Source of the DNA: JARDZI01 sp041639705
GTDB lineage: Bacteria > Bacillota > Clostridia > Clostridiales > Caloramatoraceae
Direction of reading: 5' to 3'
Length of the DNA: 8,810 bases
NCBI GenBank assembly: GCA_041639705.1
Contig: JBEQBT010000135.1
Span: forward strand, 1-8,810
The notes under the pieces are model-generated. The model was given only the letters and a program-made list of their open reading frames with translations. It had not been told where the DNA came from and searched no databases. Shown here in pieces: positions 1-5,715 of the stretch. Position 1 is the first letter of the stretch. Every line of letters starts with the position of its first letter. Made by a program: the position numbers and the translations under genes.

Positions 1-438
1 GTAAAAGAAATGATTGAAAATAATAAAGATACAAAGGGAGCCTTAATACCTGTACTGCATAAGGTACAGCATTTGTATGGTTACCTCCCAGAGGATGTTT
101 TACATCTTGTTTCAGAGGGATTAGATGTTCCTATGACTGAGATATATGGTGTTGCAACCTTCTATCACATCTTCTCATTAGAACCAAAGGGAGAACATAT
201 TATAAGAGTTTGTCTTGGAACTGCATGTTATGTTAAGGGATCCCAACTTCTTATTGATAAGCTTTGCCAAATTCTTGGGATTGAATTGGGAAATACAACC
301 AAGGATAATAAATTTACTCTTGAAGCGACAAGGTGTATTGGTGCATGTGGATTAGCTCCTGCAATGATGATTGGAGAGAAAGTATATGGAAGACTTACCC
401 CAGATGATATTCCAAGGATTCTAGAAGAATATAAATAA
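1..438 (+). CDS. hndA: NuoE/HndA-like [2Fe-2S] subunit of NAD(P)H-linked [FeFe]-hydrogenase (5' end outside window)
   Basis: Small electron-transfer subunit of a soluble multisubunit hydrogenase, homologous to the 24-kDa NuoE subunit of complex I. It carries one [2Fe-2S] cluster in a thioredoxin-like fold and passes electrons to or from the flavin subunit encoded two genes downstream. Counting from the first ATG (position 10), the four ligand cysteines are C68 and C73 (CLGTAC) and C109 and C113 (CIGAC), the standard NuoE pattern. The family signatures YGVATFY (46-52) and GRLTP near the C-terminus are also present. The reading frame is open to the left edge with no stop, there is no ribosome binding site before the ATG at 10, and the 142 residues lack part of the N-terminal helical region usual in a family of about 155-165 residues. 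The true start is therefore probably upstream of the window. The next gene begins 27 bases after the stop. The hnd symbol is assigned by gene order and is not certain. Confidence 0.93.
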   Translation, partial: VKEMIENNKDTKGALIPVLHKVQHLYGYLPEDVLHLVSEGLDVPMTEIYGVATFYHIFSLEPKGEHIIRVCLGTACYVKGSQLLIDKLCQILGIELGNTTKDNKFTLEATRCIGACGLAPAMMIGEKVYGRLTPDDIPRILEEYK

Positions 439-465
439 CCTGAGCTTATTAAAGGAGGGAATTAT

Positions 466-867
466 ATGAAAACATTACAAGAACTTGAAGAAATAAGGAA
501 GAAGACAATAGATAAAGTTAATCAAAGAACAGATAGAACAACCACAAGAGTGGTTGTCGGTATGGCAACCTGTGGTATTGCAGCTGGAGCAAGACCGGTT
601 TTAGTTTCTATTATGGATACGGTAAAGGAAATGGGTATAAATGATGTAATAGTCGCTCAGACAGGCTGTATAGGAGTATGCAGATTAGAACCCATCGTAG
701 AAGTAATAAAACCTGGGGAAGAAAAGGTTACTTATATAAAAATGACCCCGGAAAGGGCAAAAAGAGTTATTAAAGAACATGTTATCCAGGGTAGAGTTGT
801 TGAAGAATATGTTATGCATATAGTTGATGGAAAAGTTATAAACGATTATACAGTTCAGAAAGACTGA
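466..867 (+). CDS. hndB: HndB-type thioredoxin-fold (2Fe-2S) ferredoxin-domain protein
   Basis: A 133-residue protein of the thioredoxin-like [2Fe-2S] ferredoxin class that sits between the NuoE and NuoF genes in many clostridial and Desulfovibrio hydrogenase operons (HndB in D. fructosovorans). The first 25 residues are a charged helix. A beta strand then leads into GMATCGIAAGARP (32-44), and a second cluster motif, QTGCIGVC, follows at 65-72. Only three cysteines are visible (C36, C68, C72), so one of the four ligands of a classic C-x4-C...C-x3-C site is absent. From memory of the family this looks typical rather than a local mutation, and whether a cluster is bound is uncertain. The gene has a strong ribosome binding site (GGAGGG at 454-459) six bases before ATG. 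Its stop lies 14 bases before the flavin-subunit start, so translation is probably coupled. It is presumably an accessory or electron-transfer subunit of the complex. Confidence 0.88.
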   Translation: MKTLQELEEIRKKTIDKVNQRTDRTTTRVVVGMATCGIAAGARPVLVSIMDTVKEMGINDVIVAQTGCIGVCRLEPIVEVIKPGEEKVTYIKMTPERAKRVIKEHVIQGRVVEEYVMHIVDGKVINDYTVQKD

Positions 868-881
868 TGGGAGGGTTAAAA

Positions 882-2675
882 ATGGCATTTTATCGATCAC
901 AGGTTTTAGTTTGTGGTGGTACTGGGTGTACTTCATCTGGTTCAAGCAACATTCTAGATGCATTTAAAAAAGAAATCTCAAAGCATGGACTGGAAAATGA
1001 AATAGAAATTGTAAGGACTGGCTGCTTTGGTCTTTGCGAGCTTGGACCAGTTGTTATAGTTTATCCTGAAGGAGCATTCTATAGTAGAGTAAAAGCTGAG
1101 GATATTCCTGAATTGGTGGAAGAACATCTAATAAAGGGAAGAATTTTAAAAAGATTAGTTTATCATGAAGCAATTGAAGAGGATAGGGTAAAATCATTAA
1201 ATGATGTAGATTTTTATAAAAAACAGTTAAGAATAGCTCTTAAAAACTGCGGCGTTATTGATCCTGAAAACATTGATGAATATCTAGCATTTGATGGATA
1301 CAAAGCTATTGAAAAGGTACTGACACAAATGACGCCTCAAGATGTTATTGATGCAATGAAAAAATCGGGATTAAGAGGAAGAGGGGGCGGTGGGTTCCCA
1401 GCAGGTAATAAATGGGAATTTGCTGCTGCTCAAAAAAATGAACAAAAGTATATAATTTGTAATGCAGATGAAGGTGACCCAGGTGCATTTATGGATCGTT
1501 CTGTACTTGAAGGTGACCCACATGTAATAATTGAGGCAATGGCTATAGGAGGGTATGCAATAGGAGCTAATGAAGGATATATATATATTAGAGCTGAGTA
1601 TCCTATAGCAGTTCATAGACTTGAAATAGCAATTAATCAAGCAAGAGAATATGGATTGCTTGGTAAAAATATATTAGGAACAGGCTTTGACTTTAATATT
1701 TTCATAAGACTTGGCGCAGGAGCATTTGTTTGTGGTGAGGAAACAGCCCTAATGAGATCGATTGAGGGTAAGAGAGGTATGCCTACTCCAAAGCCGCCAT
1801 TCCCAGCAGTAAGTGGATTATGGGGAAAGCCAACTGTAATTAATAATGTTGAAACCTTTGCAAATATTCCCCAAATAATGCTAAAGGGAGCAGATTGGTT
1901 CTCAAGCATTGGTACGGAAAAGAGTAAGGGAACAAAGGTATTTGCACTAGGTGGAAAGATTACAAATACAGGTCTTGTTGAAGTTCCTATGGGAATAACC
2001 CTAAGGGAAGTTATATATGAAATAGGTGGAGGAATTCCGAATAATAAAAAATTTAAGGCAGTTCAGACTGGTGGACCATCTGGTGGATGCATTACAGCAG
2101 AAAGTCTTGATACAAGTATAGACTATGATACATTAATAGCACTAGGCTCAATGATGGGTTCTGGTGGAATGATAGTTATGGATGAAGACAACTGTATGGT
2201 TGATGTTGCAAGGTTTTATCTTGATTTCATAAAGGATGAATCCTGTGGTAAGTGTACTCCATGCAGAGTAGGAACAAAAAGACTCCTTGAAATACTGCAA
2301 AAAATTTGTGATGGGAAGGGGACCCTAGAGGACTTGGATAAACTAGAAACCCTCGCATACCAAATAAAGTCAGCATCACTTTGTGGTCTTGGACAAACTG
2401 CTCCTAACCCAGTTATTTCTACACTAAAGTATTTCAGAGACGAGTATATAGCACATATTGTTGAAAAAAAGTGTCCAGCTGGGGTTTGCAAGGGTCTTAC
2501 AAAATATACAATTATGGAAGACAAATGTAAGGGCTGTAGCATATGTGCGAAGAACTGTCCTGTTAGTGCCATTAGTGGAAAGGTTAAGGAACCATTCCAT
2601 ATAGATCAAGATAAATGTATTAAGTGTGGAGTATGTATCGGAAAATGTCCATTTAAAGCAATAATCAAGAAATAA
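882..2675 (+). CDS. hndC: NuoF/HndC-like flavin (FMN) and NAD(P)H-binding subunit of [FeFe]-hydrogenase
   Basis: Diaphorase subunit, 597 residues, that exchanges electrons with NAD(P)H through FMN and relays them to the catalytic subunit. Domains in order: an N-terminal thioredoxin-like [2Fe-2S] domain (C11, C16, C48, C52); the complex-I 51-kDa FMN/NAD-binding domain with the glycine-rich loop GLRGRGGGGFPAG (163-175), NADEGDPGAF (194-203) and GAGAFVCGEET (278-288); an SLBB-like region; the NuoF [4Fe-4S] site CGKCTPC (C455, C458, C461) with distal C501; and a C-terminal double ferredoxin domain (C549/C552/C555/C559 and C579/C582/C585/C589), preceded by a further pair of cysteines in CPAGVC (531-536). 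This matches HydB/HndC of bifurcating hydrogenases and is longer than NuoF of complex I. I chose ATG 882 because GGAGGG at 870-875 sits six bases before it. An in-frame ATG at 867 overlaps the previous stop but has no such site. NADH versus NADPH preference cannot be read from the sequence. Confidence 0.96.
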   Translation: MAFYRSQVLVCGGTGCTSSGSSNILDAFKKEISKHGLENEIEIVRTGCFGLCELGPVVIVYPEGAFYSRVKAEDIPELVEEHLIKGRILKRLVYHEAIEEDRVKSLNDVDFYKKQLRIALKNCGVIDPENIDEYLAFDGYKAIEKVLTQMTPQDVIDAMKKSGLRGRGGGGFPAGNKWEFAAAQKNEQKYIICNADEGDPGAFMDRSVLEGDPHVIIEAMAIGGYAIGANEGYIYIRAEYPIAVHRLEIAINQAREYGLLGKNILGTGFDFNIFIRLGAGAFVCGEETALMRSIEGKRGMPTPKPPFPAVSGLWGKPTVINNVETFANIPQIMLKGADWFSSIGTEKSKGTKVFALGGKITNTGLVEVPMGITLREVIYEIGGGIPNNKKFKAVQTGGPSGGCITAESLDTSIDYDTLIALGSMMGSGGMIVMDEDNCMVDVARFYLDFIKDESCGKCTPCRVGTKRLLEILQKICDGKGTLEDLDKLETLAYQIKSASLCGLGQTAPNPVISTLKYFRDEYIAHIVEKKCPAGVCKGLTKYTIMEDKCKGCSICAKNCPVSAISGKVKEPFHIDQDKCIKCGVCIGKCPFKAIIKK

Positions 2676-2698
2676 TTCCGGGAAAAGGAGTGAAGGAA

Positions 2699-4435
2699 AT
2701 GGAAATGGTTAGATTAACTATTGATGGTATTGAGCTAGAAGTTCCAAAGGGAACCACAGTTCTTGAAGCTGCAAGAGGCATGGGTATAAATATTCCCAGT
2801 CTATGTTATTTAAAGAATGTTAATTGCTCATCCAGCTGTAGAGTGTGTGTTGTTGAGGTTGGGCCAAGACTAATAGCTTCATGTACACTTGCAGCTGAAA
2901 ATGGAATGAATATAAAAACTAATACTCCAAAGGTTAGAGAGGCAAGAAAAACAGTAGTAGAGCTCCTCCTTTCAAATCATAAAAGAGAGTGTACAACATG
3001 TTCAAGAAATGAAAATTGTGAATTACAGAGTATTTCTAAGGAATTGAACATAAGAGATATTAGATTTGAAGGAGAAAAAACAAAGGGTGCTATAGATAGT
3101 TCTTCAACATCAGTTGTAAGGGATCCGGAAAAGTGTATATTATGTGGAAGATGTATAGGTGCATGTGGAAATATTCAAACTGTACATGCGATAGATTTTG
3201 CAAATAGAGGTTTTAACACAATAGTGTCTCCAGCATACCAAAAACCACTGTCAGAATCAGTATGTATAAACTGTGGACAGTGTATAATAGCATGTCCAGT
3301 AGGTGCACTTACTGAAAAGGATAACACTAGTGATGTTTGGAAAGCACTTGCTGATCCAAATAAGTATGTCGTTGTGCAAACAGCTCCTGCAGTAAGAGTT
3401 GCAATTGGCGAAGAATTTGGGCTTCCAATAGGTTCAAGAGTAACAGGTAAAATGACTGCAGCATTAAGAAGGCTTGGTTTTAACAATGTATTTGATACTG
3501 ATTTTGCGGCAGACCTAACAATAATGGAAGAGGGTACAGAATTATTGAATAGGCTTAATAATGGAGGTAAACTTCCATTAATGACATCCTGCTGCCCAGG
3601 CTGGGTAAAGTTTGTTGAGCACAACTATCCAGACATGCTCGATAATCTTTCGACCTGTAAGTCACCACATGAAATGGAGGGTGCACTTATTAAATCATAC
3701 TTTGCAAAGAAGGTTGGAGTTGACCCTAAAAATATTGTTGTAGTTTCAATTATGCCATGTGTTGCAAAGAAGTTTGAAAATCAGAGAGAAGAGCTTTCAA
3801 ATGAAAATCTTCAGGATGTGGATATAGTATTAACAACCAGGGAACTTGGACAGATGATAAAAGAAGCTGGAATTGATTTTATTAGCTTAAAGGAAGAGGA
3901 GTTTGACAATCCTCTTGGAGAATCAACTGGAGCTGCTGTTATATTTGGTGCTACTGGCGGAGTAGCTGAGGCTGCATTAAGAACTGTATTTGAAATAGTA
4001 GCAGGCAAGGAACTTGAAACAATAGATTATACTGTTGCAAGAGGTCTTGAGGGTATAAAGGAAGCAAGAATTGAATTACCAAATGGTAAGTCAATAAATA
4101 CTGCAATCGCCCATGGACTTGGAAATGCAAGAAAGCTTATGGATATGGTTGAAAAGGGAGAAAAGGATATTCAGTTCATAGAGGTTATGGCTTGCCCGGG
4201 TGGATGTGTTAATGGTGGAGGACAGCCAATAGTCAATTCAAAAATAAAGGAACTGATAGATATAAGAGCAGAAAGAGCAAAGGCAATATATGATGAAGAC
4301 AAGGAACTACCTATTAGAAAATCACATAAAAACCCATATATTAAACAGATATATGAAGAGTTCCTTGGAGAACCTAATGGACATCTAAGCCATGAATTAC
4401 TCCACACTCATTATGTAAAGAGAAATAGATATTAA
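2699..4435 (+). CDS. hndD: [FeFe]-hydrogenase catalytic subunit (HndD/HydA, M3-type)
   Basis: Catalytic subunit that reduces protons to H2, or oxidises H2, at the H-cluster. The 578 residues follow the clostridial CpI plan: a plant-type [2Fe-2S] domain (C36, C47, C50, C62); the His-Cys3 [4Fe-4S] motif (H94, C98, C101, C107); two ferredoxin [4Fe-4S] clusters (C146/149/152/156 and C189/192/195/199); then the H domain with TSCCPGW (296-302), MPCVAKK (352-358) and MACPGGC (497-503). The H-cluster ligands should be C299, C354, C499 and C503, with C298 as the proton-relay cysteine. The small-subunit-like tail follows. All key residues are present. AAGGAG at 2685-2690 lies eight bases before ATG 2699. 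A GTG at 2690 overlaps that site and is unlikely, while ATG 2705 is a possible alternative. It is the last gene of the operon, 23 bases after the flavin subunit. Maturases HydE, HydF and HydG are not in the window. Confidence 0.97.
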   Translation: MEMVRLTIDGIELEVPKGTTVLEAARGMGINIPSLCYLKNVNCSSSCRVCVVEVGPRLIASCTLAAENGMNIKTNTPKVREARKTVVELLLSNHKRECTTCSRNENCELQSISKELNIRDIRFEGEKTKGAIDSSSTSVVRDPEKCILCGRCIGACGNIQTVHAIDFANRGFNTIVSPAYQKPLSESVCINCGQCIIACPVGALTEKDNTSDVWKALADPNKYVVVQTAPAVRVAIGEEFGLPIGSRVTGKMTAALRRLGFNNVFDTDFAADLTIMEEGTELLNRLNNGGKLPLMTSCCPGWVKFVEHNYPDMLDNLSTCKSPHEMEGALIKSYFAKKVGVDPKNIVVVSIMPCVAKKFENQREELSNENLQDVDIVLTTRELGQMIKEAGIDFISLKEEEFDNPLGESTGAAVIFGATGGVAEAALRTVFEIVAGKELETIDYTVARGLEGIKEARIELPNGKSINTAIAHGLGNARKLMDMVEKGEKDIQFIEVMACPGGCVNGGGQPIVNSKIKELIDIRAERAKAIYDEDKELPIRKSHKNPYIKQIYEEFLGEPNGHLSHELLHTHYVKRNRY

Positions 4436-4454
4436 TAAATATCCAATGTAAAAT

Positions 4455-4504
4455 ATATGGATGAGGTGTCAAATTAATTTTGATATCTCACCCATATTTA
4501 TTTT
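4455..4504 (+). terminator. Intrinsic terminator of the hydrogenase operon, shared with the convergent gene
   Basis: A stem-loop pairs 4457-4473 with 4479-4495 over 17 positions, with one A-C mismatch and two G-U pairs, a five-base loop and a possible two-pair extension at the base. The tail ATTTATTTT follows on the plus strand. Read on the minus strand, the G-U pairs become mismatches and the tail (ATATTTTA) is weaker. The element therefore favours stopping the hydrogenase transcript but could also serve the minus-strand gene that ends at 4509. Confidence 0.75.
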
Positions 4505-4508
4505 GGTA

Positions 4509-4904
4509 CTAACTTACTAACTCTCTTTTTGAAATAGACTGTTGACGCATATCATCCTTAAATATTAAATGGTTTAATATGGATATTTTAATTTTCATTA
4601 ATTCTGAGAGAATTGTAATAATCTTTGAATCACTTTTCTTTACCAACTCAGAATAGACAGTGATATCATTCAAAAGCTTTGTGATTACTTGTTCCCTTGT
4701 AAGATTAATATATTTTGGTTCTTCAAGCTCTAAATTAAAGCCTGTATTGGAAAATAGCTTTATTAGTGCATATAAATGTTTGCCATGCTCTAGAGCTGTT
4801 TCCTCAAGCTCTGATACACTGCTTTTTAACATAAACAGTATATTGTTTGTAAATTTTTCCTTTTTTATTAATATGGATAGGGTATTCATTATTTCAACAT
4901 CCAT
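4509..4904 (-). CDS. Hypothetical helical protein, 131 residues
   Basis: I do not recognise this protein. It is expressed towards the hydrogenase operon. The start is well supported: GGAGG (4912-4916 on the plus strand, read in reverse) lies seven bases before ATG 4904. The sequence looks almost entirely alpha-helical, with two long amphipathic helices at about residues 16-52 and 68-115 separated by a short linker rich in acidic and proline residues (57-67). There is no signal peptide, no clear membrane span and no cysteine. An acidic/histidine-rich stretch (SELEETALEHGKH, 31-43) recalls four-helix ferritin-like proteins, but the paired ExxH diiron motifs are missing, so I do not assign that function. 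An overlapping plus-strand frame (4660-4956) lacks a ribosome binding site and is taken as a shadow. Confidence 0.72.
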   Translation of the reverse strand: MDVEIMNTLSILIKKEKFTNNILFMLKSSVSELEETALEHGKHLYALIKLFSNTGFNLELEEPKYINLTREQVITKLLNDITVYSELVKKSDSKIITILSELMKIKISILNHLIFKDDMRQQSISKRELVS

Positions 4905-4973
4905 GCTTCAACCTCCAATAAATTTAATTATAATAAAATATGATTTTTCTAATTAATTTAGAATATCTATTAA

Positions 4974-4985
4974 TTTTGATCAAAA
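4974..4985. promoter_or_regulatory. 12-bp perfect palindrome, possible operator
   Basis: TTTTGATCAAAA is a perfect dyad lying 70 bases upstream of the minus-strand start in the divergent intergenic region. It could be a regulator half-site pair, but short AT-rich palindromes arise by chance in such DNA. There is no direct evidence of function. Confidence 0.25.
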
Positions 4986-5001
4986 CAGTTGAAATAGATA
5001 A

Positions 5002-5051
5002 AATCTTATCTCATACAGAACTTGAATTAATATGCCTGATATGATAAGATT
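5002..5051. repeat. 9-bp perfect inverted repeat flanking the divergent promoter region
   Basis: AATCTTATC at 5002-5010 is repeated exactly in inverse as GATAAGATT at 5043-5051. The arm centres are about 41 bp apart, close to four helical turns. The right arm covers the -10 box of the predicted plus-strand promoter and the left arm sits upstream of its -35 box. The layout fits a two-site operator that could be bridged by one regulator, but it could also be a coincidence of TAAGAT-like promoter elements on both strands. Confidence 0.5.
5022..5050 (+). promoter_or_regulatory. Predicted extended -10 sigma-A promoter for the gene at 5084
   Basis: A -35 box TTGAAT (5022-5027) and a -10 box TAAGAT (5045-5050) are separated by exactly 17 bases, with an extended -10 TG at 5042-5043. 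Transcription would begin near 5057, giving a leader of about 27 bases that contains the GGAGG at 5072-5076. Confidence 0.6.
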
Positions 5052-5083
5052 AAAAAGTTATTTATGACATTGGAGGAATACAG

Positions 5084-5521
5084 ATGTTCAACCTGGACCC
5101 AGCAGATTATAAAATTATTAATGATGGATTATATGATGAATTAAATAAAAGAAAAAACTTAATGACATATGAGGGAATAAAGGATGGACTTGAAGAGGGC
5201 GTTAAAAATAAATATTGTTACTCTAGTCCATATGATTCACTTGAATTTATAATAATTGATGTTTATAATAAATCTGTTATAAAAAATATCAACGGCAAAA
5301 AAGTTGAGATATTTGGCATAATGAGTATAATAAAAGATGAAGATAAATATGTTATTAGAGAATTTGACACGATTTATGGAGTTATTAAGATATATGATCT
5401 TTGGCTAAGAGGAATTAAAAAGAATGAAGTAATCTTGAATATTAATAAGATTGGTATTCAAGATTTAAAACGTGTAGTATTATATTTTGAGAGTTACTTT
5501 TGTGTAAAAATGCATTCCTAA
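5084..5521 (+). CDS. Hypothetical protein, 145 residues
   Basis: No family is recognised. The start is supported by GGAGG (5072-5076) seven bases before ATG and by a good promoter just upstream. The first 45 residues look helical and charged. From about residue 52 the sequence alternates hydrophobic strands (SLEFIIIDVY, KKVEIFGIMSII, YGVIKIYDLWL, EVILNI) with short turns, followed by a final helix, suggesting a compact mixed alpha/beta cytoplasmic domain. There is no signal peptide, no transmembrane segment and no clustered metal ligands; the two cysteines (C45, C140) are far apart. It forms a single-gene unit with its own terminator 18 bases after the stop. It is divergent from the helical gene at 4509-4904, and shared control is possible. 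Base composition resembles its neighbours, with no sign of transfer. Confidence 0.72.
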   Translation: MFNLDPADYKIINDGLYDELNKRKNLMTYEGIKDGLEEGVKNKYCYSSPYDSLEFIIIDVYNKSVIKNINGKKVEIFGIMSIIKDEDKYVIREFDTIYGVIKIYDLWLRGIKKNEVILNINKIGIQDLKRVVLYFESYFCVKMHS

Positions 5522-5539
5522 GGGAGCATATAAATGATG

Positions 5540-5571
5540 AAAGCACTTCTTTATAATGGAAGTGCTTTTTT
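5540..5571 (+). terminator. Intrinsic terminator after the gene at 5084
   Basis: AAAGCACTTC (5540-5549) pairs perfectly with GAAGTGCTTT (5559-5568) around a nine-base loop and is followed by a T run to 5571. This is a canonical rho-independent terminator. It separates the small gene from the helicase, so the helicase needs its own promoter in the AT-rich stretch 5572-5700. Weak candidates there include TATTAT at 5604-5609 and TTGTGC (5652) with TATAGA (5677), none convincing. Confidence 0.92.
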
Positions 5572-5715
5572 AATGATGATTTTAATGACTTGTATGTATT
5601 AAATATTATAGTTCATAGCAAAATATATAGAGAAGAAAGAAATATTAATATTTGTGCAATAATAGTTTTTAAAAAATATAGAAAATAATAGTAGAGAAAT
5701 AAAGGAGAGTATTGA

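Noticed and set aside
867..881. Upstream ATG at 867 as start of the flavin subunit, giving a TGATG overlap
   Set aside because: The GGAGGG at 870-875 lies inside that extension and is correctly placed for ATG 882, and family members begin with the MAxYRS-type sequence seen there.
3175..3624. 149-residue open frame on the minus strand inside the hydrogenase catalytic gene
   Set aside because: It lies wholly opposite a gene with all catalytic motifs intact, and its low-complexity Ser/Thr/Pro-rich translation is typical of an antisense shadow.
2699..4435. Possible selenocysteine or altered ligand in the hydrogenase active site
   Set aside because: All H-cluster and proton-relay positions are TGT or TGC cysteine codons, with no in-frame TGA.
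4509..4904. Ferritin-like or rubrerythrin-like diiron protein
   Set aside because: The protein is helical and has acidic and histidine residues, but the paired E...ExxH motifs needed for a diiron site cannot be found.
4660..4956. 98-residue plus-strand open frame across the minus-strand hypothetical gene
   Set aside because: It has no ribosome binding site and overlaps the better supported minus-strand gene, which has GGAGG at the right distance from its ATG.
5572..5715. Small RNA or riboswitch ahead of the helicase gene
   Set aside because: The stretch is AT-rich, with no stable stem-loop or conserved riboswitch core that I can see; it looks like a simple leader and promoter region.
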